Assembly (NCBI GenBank): GCA_947498325.1
Contig: CANMKE010000020.1
Location: forward strand, 1 to 64,000
Direction: 5' to 3'
Source of the DNA: an uncultured Persicobacter sp.
GTDB taxonomy: Bacteria; Bacteroidota; Bacteroidia; Cytophagales; Cyclobacteriaceae
DNA length: 64,000 nt
Made by a program: the position numbers and the translations under genes. Each line of letters starts with the position of its first letter. Positions within the stretch are counted from its first letter, which is position 1. Shown here one piece after another: positions 38,101 to 45,074 of the stretch. A model generated the notes under the pieces. The model was not told where the DNA came from and ran no database searches. It saw only the letters and a program-made list of their open reading frames with translations.

Positions 38101-38228
38101 CCAATTATATTGGCTATAATCCTGATGTGTGGGATTCTGGATCTTCTTCCGGAGCCTCAATTGAGCAAGGATACAATGCCCGACCAACACCACGTGTTTA
38201 TACCGCTGGAGTACAGATGAATTTTTAA
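35169..38228 (+). CDS. susC: SusC-like TonB-dependent transporter
   Basis: A 1019-residue outer-membrane transporter. After a signal peptide (to about residue 30, GQLFAQ) comes a carboxypeptidase-regulatory-like domain (about 31-115, SGTVTENDGATLPGVNITLK). A TonB box region and plug domain follow (about 115-240), with the SusC hallmark LYVIDGVLTD and SLNVLKDAASAAIYGNRGAN, and then a 22-strand barrel ending in a C-terminal Phe (VYTAGVQMNF). It would import oligosaccharides released at the surface, with energy from TonB/ExbBD. The stop overlaps the susD start by one base (TAATG). It is the only SusC in the window, so it should serve most of the surrounding enzymes. The length is normal and no defect is seen. 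Confidence 0.97.
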   Translation: MRCNNTKKPRLRFGLFFLWVLMAMSGQLFAQKMVSGTVTENDGATLPGVNITLKSKPTIGTVTDINGKFSIAATPDEVLVFSFIGYNAQEVKVGNQSVIDVNMAPNVKELETVVVIGYGEQKERDITGSIGMVKSEQLQKIPTANAAQAMQGRMAGVQVSNSTTPGGGIKVRIRGVGTVSGKSDPLYVIDGVLTDSMLNIDPNDIESLNVLKDAASAAIYGNRGANGVVIITTKSGKKGEAKFNFSAEYGIQTPMNIYDAMDIDEYKAYADELFVKNGTIRQNRWVRDESITTNTRWAEEVFKPAPISRYNFSAQGGGESGNYRVSMGYTDQQGMQINTGYQRYNLNVKSDMKRGRFRMGETVMFNLSNRQQTPEQGDPSSVYQIAPQIPLYDPANVLSHGYGVPANNITGAVNTANPVYTMTIKEKEQQSVGTSLSLWAEVELIDGLTFKTNLNGTFSSSFQQTKNPQMDQGTALYASVASRYSENYSKFLGLFWDNYLTYKKTFADKHDVVITAGGVVQNEQTSFTFATADGNRDGLESIVGGTKQTYGADKFTKRMLSGFARFIYTYDAKYTLNGSIRLDASSQFKPENRAGVFRSLSAGWTISEEAFLKDNALINNLKLRLGYGEVGRDLSLTDRFVASMWPNINYPWAGGADNPNTTAHIVAGLPAEDLRWETSEQLNLGIDAGFYDNKLRFTGEVFQKTSRDMILEVQQMADIGTGTDVDGDYIGNGLRNVGSIQNQGIELGLNYDNFEGEFTYSIGGNFTYVSNKATELVEVDGRYTPVMSGDGYQRLEVDQSMWYFYGYTTNGLYDADQGDNDLEPTAKAGDVRFVDVSGNGEISDDDRVNLGSSIPKYYFGMNFSAQYKGFDLSVLLEGKAGYKVFNQNLYNFTLTNKKENRLKELVGNTWSEENPNAAYPSINASSASNRFSDRHIQNGTYLNIQNIQLGYNFSNLIRSNTITRLRTYVAISNAYIFTNYIGYNPDVWDSGSSSGASIEQGYNARPTPRVYTAGVQMNF

Positions 38229-39802
38229 TGAACCGCAATAATTTAAGGAATATGAATAATCTAAAAATATATTTTTTTATGATATTTGCAGGGACATTGA
38301 TTAGTTCCTGCGATGATTTTCTGGATGTAAAAAATACCACCTTAATCGATAAGGATACTTACTTCCAGACCGACCTTGACCTGATGCGGATGTTGTCCGC
38401 CAGTTATTCAAATATGGCTGATGTCCGTTTGTATGCCAATAATTATTGGCGTCAACGTGAATTGTTGACCAATGATGTTTTTACTATTGAAACAGAGGAT
38501 GATCTTGCAGGAAATTATAATTTTAACTTCCGCGAGGACAGTAAAGAATTTCGTGGGATCTGGTCGTCCTTATACAAGGGAATTCGCCGGGCCAATACGG
38601 TGATTAAGGAAGTACCTACCACGATCACCAATCAGGCATTGGTGGATAGGGCAAAGGCAGAAGCAAAACTGCTCAGGGCCAACTATTATTTTACCTTGAT
38701 CATGCAGTGGGATTATGTTCCATTCCGGGATGAAAATAATATGGATTTATTTGCTGTTCCTCAATTGGAAAGACAGGAAATTTTGGCTTATCTCCAGGCG
38801 GAGTTGGAAGAAATTATTGCAGAAAACGCTTTACCGAAAAGTTATAATGGTAAAGAAAATGAGGAACAAGGAAGGGTTACCATTTGGTTTGCAAAAGGGT
38901 TGTTGGCCAAATCATACCTATTTTTTGGTGAACCACAGAAAGCACAGCCTTTGTTTAAGGATATTATTGATAATGGTGGCTTTCAGTTGATGCAAAATAC
39001 CGAAGATATAATGAATGTAAATAACCGTTTTAGTCCAGAAAATCTCTTTGAAGTGCTTTATGATCATAAAGTGGGTGGTGCCTTGTTTTGGTTTGATGAC
39101 GGGCTACATTCTTCTGAAGGGACGCAGCGAAATGTATATTTGGAGTCCATGGTTCAGGATGGTAATGACCCAGACAAAATTGGAGGATATCAAAATCTTC
39201 GTCCAACCGAAGATTTGATTGAGACTTTTGAACTCAATGATTTCAGACTAAAAGCATTTATCCGCCAAAAAGGCGATACCTTATATTATCGAAACCCGAG
39301 AATTATTGGAGGGGAAGCGGGAGACTATGTGGTCTCTACAAGTGAAGACCCTGTAATCGCCAAAGGACTGACTTCCAAAGCAAATAATCCCAATGGTAAT
39401 GACGAAAGCTTTCCTATCATGCGTTTGGCGGATATTTATCTGATGTATGCCGAATCCTTGATTGGCAGTAATGATGCTGAAGCAATGCAGTACATTGACA
39501 TGGTCCGCGACCGTGCTTTTTACAGCCCAATTGATCAAGAGGTGAAGCCTCACCAAAGTACTCAGCAATTGGTGGACGGTGGCAAATCCTTGATGCAGGT
39601 GCTAAAAGATGAACGACGTAAGGAGTTGTGTTTCGAGGGACACCGCTATAATGATTTACGCCGGTGGGGAGATTTAAATACCATTGTTTCCAAAATTGAC
39701 GGAGAACCGCGGTTTATTGAAGGAAGGGCTTTTTATCCTGTTCCACAACAGGAAATAGATAAAAGTGGTGGGGTGTTGGTTCAATCCCCAAATTATAAGT
39801 AA
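38228..39802 (+). CDS. susD: SusD-like glycan-binding lipoprotein
   Basis: A 524-residue SusD/RagB-family lipoprotein with a lipobox at SSC (about Cys30 from this start). The N-terminal SusD-like region (FLDVKNTTLIDKDTYFQTDL) is followed by TPR helices and the C-terminal family signature (DERRKELCFEGHRYNDLRRW). It covers the SusC barrel at the cell surface and binds the polysaccharide or oligosaccharides. An alternative start at 38252 gives a tighter signal sequence; I keep 38228 because it overlaps the susC stop, a common coupling for this pair. A terminator follows at 39818, so SusC and SusD form a two-gene unit. Confidence 0.96.
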   Translation: MNRNNLRNMNNLKIYFFMIFAGTLISSCDDFLDVKNTTLIDKDTYFQTDLDLMRMLSASYSNMADVRLYANNYWRQRELLTNDVFTIETEDDLAGNYNFNFREDSKEFRGIWSSLYKGIRRANTVIKEVPTTITNQALVDRAKAEAKLLRANYYFTLIMQWDYVPFRDENNMDLFAVPQLERQEILAYLQAELEEIIAENALPKSYNGKENEEQGRVTIWFAKGLLAKSYLFFGEPQKAQPLFKDIIDNGGFQLMQNTEDIMNVNNRFSPENLFEVLYDHKVGGALFWFDDGLHSSEGTQRNVYLESMVQDGNDPDKIGGYQNLRPTEDLIETFELNDFRLKAFIRQKGDTLYYRNPRIIGGEAGDYVVSTSEDPVIAKGLTSKANNPNGNDESFPIMRLADIYLMYAESLIGSNDAEAMQYIDMVRDRAFYSPIDQEVKPHQSTQQLVDGGKSLMQVLKDERRKELCFEGHRYNDLRRWGDLNTIVSKIDGEPRFIEGRAFYPVPQQEIDKSGGVLVQSPNYK

Positions 39803-39817
39803 ATTGATCACTTTAAT

Positions 39818-39849
39818 AAAAGCCCCATTCCTATGTTTGGGGCTTTTTT
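39818..39849 (+). terminator. Intrinsic terminator after susD
   Basis: AAAAGCCCC and GGGGCTTTTTT pair around a 12-base loop. The hairpin overlaps any upstream extension of the following lyase gene, which supports that gene's start at 39866. Confidence 0.85.
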
Positions 39850-39865
39850 ATTCAAAAAAGACAAG

Positions 39866-40975
39866 ATGCAACCGATCATTAAAATCTTTATTTTTAGCCT
39901 TTTCTTTGGCTATTCCAGGCCTGTGTTTCCTGCCAAGCTGAATTTGAAAACCAGCATTCCCTTAACCGCCCATGATTGTAAACACCTTCAGCAGCTTCTG
40001 AAAAATGATGAAGAAGCCAAGCGGTTTTTTGATTCAATAATTTCGCAGGCCAATACTGGACTCCAGGAAGATGCTGTACCTCTGATGATCATCAACTATG
40101 AGGGTTTGATCAGTAGCAATCCCGAGCGTATCCAGACGATTAAGCAGTTGAAACAAATGGAAAGCATACAGCAACTCACTTATGCATATGCGGCCACTGG
40201 CAAATCAAATTATGCGAAAAAAGCCCTTAGTTTATCGTTGGCTTGGGTTCAGGCGTATGTGCCAACAGGTAACCCTATCAATGAAAATAAATTGACACCC
40301 ATGCTGACGGCTTTACCTCTTCTGGTGAATTTTGCTAACAAAAATCAGCAGGACATCATCAAAAAATGGCTGGTGAAGTTAACTGATACAAGTATCAAGG
40401 CAGGCTTTCAAGGGGAAAGAGGCAATTGGAGAAGTAAAAGGATAAAAATTGTGGCTTTAAGCAATCAACTCCTTGCGGATCAGCAATACCAGCAGTTTGT
40501 TGCCGATGGAGTAGAAGATTACATCAACCGTAATTTCTTTGGCGACAGTACCACTATTGATCTACGCCACCGAGACGCCCTGAGCTATCATTGTGGTGGT
40601 CTCAAACCGATTCTTTCAACGCTTTTGGCAATGGGAAAAAAAGGACAAGGCTATTATTCGTGGGAGAATCAAGAGGGTGGTACAATCCAAAAGTCAGTAG
40701 AATTGCTGATTCCGTATATGAAAAAAGAGAAGGTGTACCCGCAATGGGTAAACTCTCAGGTGGCTTTTGACCGTGAACGTTGGGAGTCGGGAGATGATTT
40801 TTATCGGCCAGGGCGGCCGTGGAATCCTGAAGGTGGGGTGGAAGTGATGAAACTGGCGCAATTTTTTGACCATCAGCTCAACCAATATGTGAAGATGTAT
40901 GACTCTTCCGGCGAAAAATATAGCTGTATCGAATCAGTTTTACTTGCAGTAATGAAACCAGCTCAAGGGTATTAA
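39866..40975 (+). CDS. Alginate-lyase-fold polysaccharide lyase (PL38-like)
   Basis: About 369 residues with a signal peptide (cut near SRPVFPA). The fold is the (alpha/alpha) toroid of the alginate lyase superfamily. LTYAYAATGKSNYAKKALSL begins the helical repeats, NWRSKRIKIVALSNQLL takes the position of the Asn/His segment of the family, and LRHRDALSYHCGGLKPIL and ESGDDFYRPGRPWNPEG are the later conserved blocks. The sequence is closest in type to PL38/PL5-like lyases, whose members cut glucuronan or alginate by beta-elimination; I infer a uronate-containing substrate but not the exact linkage. The gene follows the susCD terminator and is convergent with the sugar kinase gene. Its unsaturated products would suit GH88. 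Confidence 0.7.
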   Translation: MQPIIKIFIFSLFFGYSRPVFPAKLNLKTSIPLTAHDCKHLQQLLKNDEEAKRFFDSIISQANTGLQEDAVPLMIINYEGLISSNPERIQTIKQLKQMESIQQLTYAYAATGKSNYAKKALSLSLAWVQAYVPTGNPINENKLTPMLTALPLLVNFANKNQQDIIKKWLVKLTDTSIKAGFQGERGNWRSKRIKIVALSNQLLADQQYQQFVADGVEDYINRNFFGDSTTIDLRHRDALSYHCGGLKPILSTLLAMGKKGQGYYSWENQEGGTIQKSVELLIPYMKKEKVYPQWVNSQVAFDRERWESGDDFYRPGRPWNPEGGVEVMKLAQFFDHQLNQYVKMYDSSGEKYSCIESVLLAVMKPAQGY

Positions 40976-41032
40976 GCAGCAAAATCCTCATGCGAAGATT
41001 ATCAATACACGATGCGATTAGTGTATGGATTG

Positions 41033-41067
41033 ACCGATCACAAGCTTAGTAGGGTCTTGTGATCGGT
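41033..41067. terminator. Bidirectional terminator-like hairpin
   Basis: ACCGATCACAAG and CTTGTGATCGGT form a perfect 12-base stem around an 11-base loop. It lies between the convergent lyase and kinase genes. There is only a weak T tract on the plus side. Confidence 0.6.
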
Positions 41068-41201
41068 ATCATCAATTTTATTTTTGCGGGTGAAAAGAGT
41101 CGTCACCAGTTCTTTATTTTATACATCAAGGCGCAGCAAAAATAGGAAGAAGACATTTCGCGGCCATACGTATAATGGGTCCGAAAAATTATGACAGTAG
41201 G

Positions 41202-42206
41202 CTACCATTTAAGGTAATCATATTTCTCTCCTAAAGCCATAGCCTCCTGCGCCTTCACCACACTGTCCGAGCAAGTCGGTTCATTCAATGAAGAAGCGGC
41301 AGTACCAACGGCCAATTGCAAACATTTCTCGATAGAAAATCCTTCGTGCAAACCATAAAGCACCCCAGCAGCAAAAGCATCACCTGCGCCCGAAGCGCCT
41401 TTGATCAATTCTTTTGGATACTGAATGCGGCCCTGCACAAAACGCTTTCCGTCTTTGGTTAAGGCAATCGCTCCATCGGAGGCATGTAAGAAGACTACTT
41501 CCTTCACACCACTTTCGATCAATGCTTCAGCAGCAGTAAAAAGTGAATCCACCTGTACCGGGTCGGCATCGATTCCGGTGATCTTGCTGGCCTCATATTC
41601 ATTGACAAACAGATAGTCAATAAAAGGAAGGGATGGTTTGACCACCTGCTGAAAGCGATCCGAATTTTCACTGACAATATCTACTGCCGTTTTTATTCCT
41701 TTTTGCTGAACAGCATCAAGGATTTTGGAAGCCCCCGTTTTTCCCTTCGAGTCAATCTGATCTAATTTATCCAGCAACAACAAATAGCCCAAATGGAAAA
41801 TTTTACAGTCCAATCGATCTACTGGAAAGTGTTCACGATCCAAAACGGCATTTGCCCCACGGTAATGAAAGAATGTCCTACGACCGGTTGCCTTCGATGT
41901 CATCACATCGGTGAAAGATGTACCAGCTTCAGTAACGGTTTTCAGGTATTGGCCATCAATAGCATGTCGCGCACAGTCCTCTAAAATAAACTGACCCGCA
42001 TCGTCATTGCCAATAGTGCCAATAGCCTGTAATGGAAATTCAGCCCCCAAATGATAGAGGTCTTTTAGAATATTATAAGGCGACCCACCGTTCGCCGCAG
42101 TTTCATATAAAATATTGGCCAGGCCATCCTGCGGCGGAAAGTCGTCGATTACCTTGGTCTTATCAACGATCCAATTACCTGCAGCCGTGATTCCACTTTT
42201 TGCCAT
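41202..42206 (-). CDS. PfkB-family sugar kinase
   Basis: A 334-residue cytoplasmic kinase of the PfkB/ribokinase family. The N-terminal sugar-binding part includes NGGSPYNILKDLYHLGAEFP and IGTIGNDDAG (family signature 1). The C-terminal KGASGAGDAFAAGVLYGL at about residue 262 is signature 2 with the catalytic Asp. It is the last gene of the minus-strand operon aldolase - isomerase - kinase, starting one base after the isomerase stop. In this context it most likely phosphorylates the ketose made by the isomerase (fructose or xylulose) so that the class II aldolase can split it. Which carbon is phosphorylated is not shown by the sequence. A hairpin at 41033 probably ends the operon. Confidence 0.88.
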   Translation of the reverse strand: MAKSGITAAGNWIVDKTKVIDDFPPQDGLANILYETAANGGSPYNILKDLYHLGAEFPLQAIGTIGNDDAGQFILEDCARHAIDGQYLKTVTEAGTSFTDVMTSKATGRRTFFHYRGANAVLDREHFPVDRLDCKIFHLGYLLLLDKLDQIDSKGKTGASKILDAVQQKGIKTAVDIVSENSDRFQQVVKPSLPFIDYLFVNEYEASKITGIDADPVQVDSLFTAAEALIESGVKEVVFLHASDGAIALTKDGKRFVQGRIQYPKELIKGASGAGDAFAAGVLYGLHEGFSIEKCLQLAVGTAASSLNEPTCSDSVVKAQEAMALGEKYDYLKW

Positions 42207-42207
42207 A

Positions 42208-42774
42208 TCAATGATCGCTTAGGAGTGAAACCAATGGTTGCTCATCTTCTTCGATCTCCGAATATCGACCGATATCTGGGTTGGTGAAAAAGTTGTCGTT
42301 CACATCATCATTAGCCGTCGAAACCTCTCCAATGATACATTCGGCAGTCGTGGGCCAGAATTTATGATATAAACCAGGTGTCAACGTTACCCTTTCTCCC
42401 GCCTTTAATTCAACAATATCTCCTGACCTGATTTTTTGATATTCACCTGTGATTTTTACCTCAATTTCACTGGTGTTTTTACCTGGAACTCCTTTCCAAA
42501 TCTCGATGGCCATTACACCTGTTCGAACGATGATGTCTTCTTTTTTTTGAGCATGGCAATGCATTGGCGTTACCTGATTTTGTTGCGCATACATCAGCTT
42601 TTCACAATATTCTTCTTCCTCCGCCAAATTCACCAACACCAAACCGCAATCCTGAAAATCTCCCAAACCAAAATCAGTAACATCCCATTGGGCATTATGC
42701 GGCAACACCCAACCATTGGATTCAAAAAATGTCGTAGCGCTTTTAATTGCGTTATTAATTGTCGAACGTTTCAT
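42208..42774 (-). CDS. D-lyxose/D-mannose isomerase (cupin)
   Basis: A 188-residue cupin-fold enzyme of the D-lyxose isomerase family. The metal site is seen as TPMHCHAQKKEDIIVR (two His and a Glu) and LYHKFWPT (third His). Known D-lyxose isomerases convert D-lyxose to D-xylulose and usually also D-mannose to D-fructose, using Mn2+. The length is close to that of the characterised bacterial enzymes (about 170-230). It lies between the aldolase gene (5 bases upstream) and the PfkB kinase gene (one base downstream). With a beta-mannosidase-type GH2 in the same locus, mannose is a reasonable substrate; lyxose is the alternative. Confidence 0.88.
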   Translation of the reverse strand: MKRSTINNAIKSATTFFESNGWVLPHNAQWDVTDFGLGDFQDCGLVLVNLAEEEEYCEKLMYAQQNQVTPMHCHAQKKEDIIVRTGVMAIEIWKGVPGKNTSEIEVKITGEYQKIRSGDIVELKAGERVTLTPGLYHKFWPTTAECIIGEVSTANDDVNDNFFTNPDIGRYSEIEEDEQPLVSLLSDH

Positions 42775-42779
42775 AAAAA

Positions 42780-43640
42780 TTATGCTTTATTGGTTGACAT
42801 AAAAATATCCATTTGTTCACCTACCACCTTTGTGATTCCCCCCTTAATTTCATTCAGCATCAATGGATAGTCATTGTATTTTGTTCCTGTCTTTTGTAAA
42901 GAGGAAGCCGTCGTTTCAAGTGCCACTTGAGACATCCCCGTAAAGAAATTAATCTTGCTGATACCCATACCGATCGCTCGCTGGAAATCTGGTGTACTGA
43001 TGCCAGAGCCTCCATGAAGTACCAACGGTATCTTAACCAGCTCCCTGATTTGTCCTAATCGGGCAAAATCCAAATTAGGCGCTCCCTTGTATTTTCCGTG
43101 TACGTTCCCAATACCTACCGCCAAAGCATCAATGCCTGTTTGTTCCACATATTGAGCTGCCAAATCCGGATTGGTAAACAAATCAGGGTTGGCCTCTCCG
43201 ATAAGCCCTCCTCCTTCTTCACCTCCAATTGCCCCAAGTTCTCCCTCTACGGATACACCAACGGCATGGCAGATTTCCACTACCTTTCGTGTTTTTCGGA
43301 TGTTTTCTTCAAAACTTAAATGACTGCCATCAAACATCACGGAGGTAAATCCATTTCGAACAGCTCGCATAATGGCCTCAAAAGTTAATCCATGATCCAG
43401 GTTAAGGGCAAATGGGATCTTTGATTTTTCACATACCGCTTTTATCGCCGGTACAATATGTTCGACTGTTACAAAGGGAAAATGCACCTCTGCAATATTC
43501 AAGATCACAGGGGATTGCTTTTCTTCAGCGGCATTAACAATCGCTTCTAAAAAATCTAAATTTACCACATTAAATGCGCCCACTGCATATTGCCTTTGAT
43601 AGGCATCTTGTACTATTTCACGCAAACTTACTAAAGCCAT
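42780..43640 (-). CDS. Class II ketose(-bis)phosphate aldolase
   Basis: A 286-residue class II, zinc-dependent aldolase of the fructose/tagatose-bisphosphate family. LNLDHGLTFEAIMRAV carries the zinc and catalytic residues near 81-84, VEGELGAIGGEEGG is the conserved loop, and GNVHGKYKG and LVLHGGSGI contribute zinc and phosphate contacts. The family splits ketose 1-phosphates or 1,6-bisphosphates into DHAP and an aldehyde. It is the first gene of the minus-strand operon and diverges from the GntR gene across a 146-base gap with the shared operator. Together with the isomerase and kinase it forms a compact route from aldose to triose phosphate. The length is typical of the GatY/KbaY branch; stereospecificity cannot be told from sequence. 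Confidence 0.9.
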   Translation of the reverse strand: MALVSLREIVQDAYQRQYAVGAFNVVNLDFLEAIVNAAEEKQSPVILNIAEVHFPFVTVEHIVPAIKAVCEKSKIPFALNLDHGLTFEAIMRAVRNGFTSVMFDGSHLSFEENIRKTRKVVEICHAVGVSVEGELGAIGGEEGGGLIGEANPDLFTNPDLAAQYVEQTGIDALAVGIGNVHGKYKGAPNLDFARLGQIRELVKIPLVLHGGSGISTPDFQRAIGMGISKINFFTGMSQVALETTASSLQKTGTKYNDYPLMLNEIKGGITKVVGEQMDIFMSTNKA

Positions 43641-43671
43641 AGCTGATGTTATTTAAAAAATGATGATAGGA

Positions 43672-43720
43672 TAAATATAGGAATGACAACTTGTATACAC
43701 AAGTTAGTTTGGTATTTTTG
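43672..43720. promoter_or_regulatory. Divergent promoters with shared GntR operator
   Basis: AACTTGT-ATAC-ACAAGTT (43688-43705) is a palindrome with 7-base perfect arms and a GTATACAC core that fits the HutC-type GTnTAnAC form. On the plus strand CTTG (43690-43693) and TATTTTTG (43713-43720) form a Bacteroidota promoter with a 19-base spacer for the GntR gene. On the minus strand CTTG (43703-43700) and TATATTTA (43679-43672) form one with a 20-base spacer for the aldolase operon. The operator covers both -33 elements, so one bound dimer could block both directions. Confidence 0.7.
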
Positions 43721-43786
43721 TATAAACTTTTAACCTTTGAGGTAAGCGCCAATAAGCATTGGGAAAGAATACCTGAGCAAAATATT

Positions 43787-44491
43787 ATGAAGACACCCAT
43801 TTATAAAGACTTATATATAAAGCTAAAGCAACGAATTGAAACGGAAGATTATGCGGCAGGGGATTTGTTGCCATCTGAGAATCAGCTCTGCAGTGATTTC
43901 AGCACTACAAGAGCGACCGTTCGTAAAGCACTGACGAGCCTTGAACATGACGGCTTGATCAAGAAACAACACGGCAAAGGGAGTATTGTGCAGGCGGTGA
44001 AAAAAGGGATTGGGATTCTTTCTTTGGAGGGAACAAGCTCAAGTTTTGCTCCGGAGGAAATGTATACCAAACTTATAGAGCGCCCAGCATTGAAACAATG
44101 GCCTACCAATTTTTGGTTTTCATTAAGCGAACAAGAGGTTACTGCTGGTTGTATCCGGTTCGAGCGAATCAGGGAAATAAAAGGTAAACCCTTGTTGCTG
44201 GAAGTTACCTATCTGCCGAATATTTATTTGGAGGGATTCGTGGATATCGATCTCGAAAATCAATCGCTTTTTAAGATTTTACTTGAACAATATACCATTA
44301 AACCCATGAATGGAGATCAAAAAATATGGGCAATTACCGCAAGTGAATCTTTGGCCAATAAGTTGAAAATCAAGGAAGGCAGTGCAACCCTGCATTTAAA
44401 GCGTAAAATTGAGACCAACAAAATAGGCTTTAATATTTATTCCTCTATATACTGTCTAACAAATGATTATTTCTTGCAGGGAAGGTTTTAG
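43787..44491 (+). CDS. GntR-family regulator, HutC/UTRA type
   Basis: A 234-residue regulator. Residues about 5-70 are the GntR winged helix (YAAGDLLPSENQLCSDFSTT followed by RATVRKALTSLEHDGLIKKQ). The rest is a UTRA effector domain (CIRFERIREIKGKPLLLEVT, LHLKRKIETNKIGFNIYSSI). It is divergent from the aldolase - isomerase - kinase operon and shares the palindrome at 43688-43705 with it, so it very likely represses that operon and itself until a sugar phosphate is bound. I start at the ATG at 43787, which begins just before the DNA-binding domain; upstream extension would run into the promoter. Its operator closely resembles that of the first GntR gene, so cross-talk between the two regulators is possible. 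Confidence 0.9.
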   Translation: MKTPIYKDLYIKLKQRIETEDYAAGDLLPSENQLCSDFSTTRATVRKALTSLEHDGLIKKQHGKGSIVQAVKKGIGILSLEGTSSSFAPEEMYTKLIERPALKQWPTNFWFSLSEQEVTAGCIRFERIREIKGKPLLLEVTYLPNIYLEGFVDIDLENQSLFKILLEQYTIKPMNGDQKIWAITASESLANKLKIKEGSATLHLKRKIETNKIGFNIYSSIYCLTNDYFLQGRF

Positions 44492-45074
44492 TTACCTTGC
44501 GATGAGGTTGCTGTTGAGATCATTGACAATTTCGTGAGATTTTGTTAGTTCCAAATGATTTATGGCCTTATCCTGATGATTTTTGATCCTTCGGGCAGCA
44601 TTTATAGGTTTGTTTTGTAATATCATTAATCGTAAATGATTCATTTGAAGTAATGGTGGAAAATACATAGTCATTATTTGGGCTATTTTGTATTCTACTT
44701 TAATGCAGACTTTTGGGGGAAAGCTGCATATTTTGAATAAGTCAGTATATATACAGGCTTACTATAAAACACAACTTTAATATAGGTTGTGTTTTTTTTA
44801 TTGCCATATATTTACTGATAGTAGATTTGACTATGGCTTTTGATAAATAAATTTAACAACCAGTAGCTCCTAAATGGGGCTCATCGCTCTGCGCCTCCTG
44901 CATGAAGGTAGATGGAATTCTTTGTGACAATAAATTCAGGCATAGCACGACCCTGAGCATAATTCAGGATTACCTTAGGGACAATTATTCACTTTATCCT
45001 GTGAAAAATCCACATCTTTCCAACCCTTCTTATACACATTTGTAGGGAACATTTTTTAATTAATCAATATTGCG
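44492..45074. other. Intergenic before the large GH9 gene
   Basis: 583 bases with no gene I can support. It holds an intrinsic terminator at 44766-44799 and, further on, AT-rich sequence that probably includes the GH9 promoter. A 60-codon minus-strand frame abuts the GntR stop, but nothing supports it as a gene. A TTTATCCTGTGAAAAATCC at about 44993 faintly recalls repeat B. Confidence 0.5.
44766..44799 (+). terminator. Intrinsic terminator
   Basis: AAAACACAACTT pairs with AGGTTGTGTTTT (one G-U pair) and continues into a run of T. It lies 275 bases after the GntR stop, further than usual, so the GntR transcript would have a long untranslated tail or the hairpin belongs to another RNA. Confidence 0.75.

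Noticed and set aside
44492-44674. 60-codon minus-strand reading frame abutting the second GntR gene
   Set aside because: It has no family resemblance, no clear promoter, and is short and basic in AT-rich sequence. It could be chance, so it is not called as a gene.
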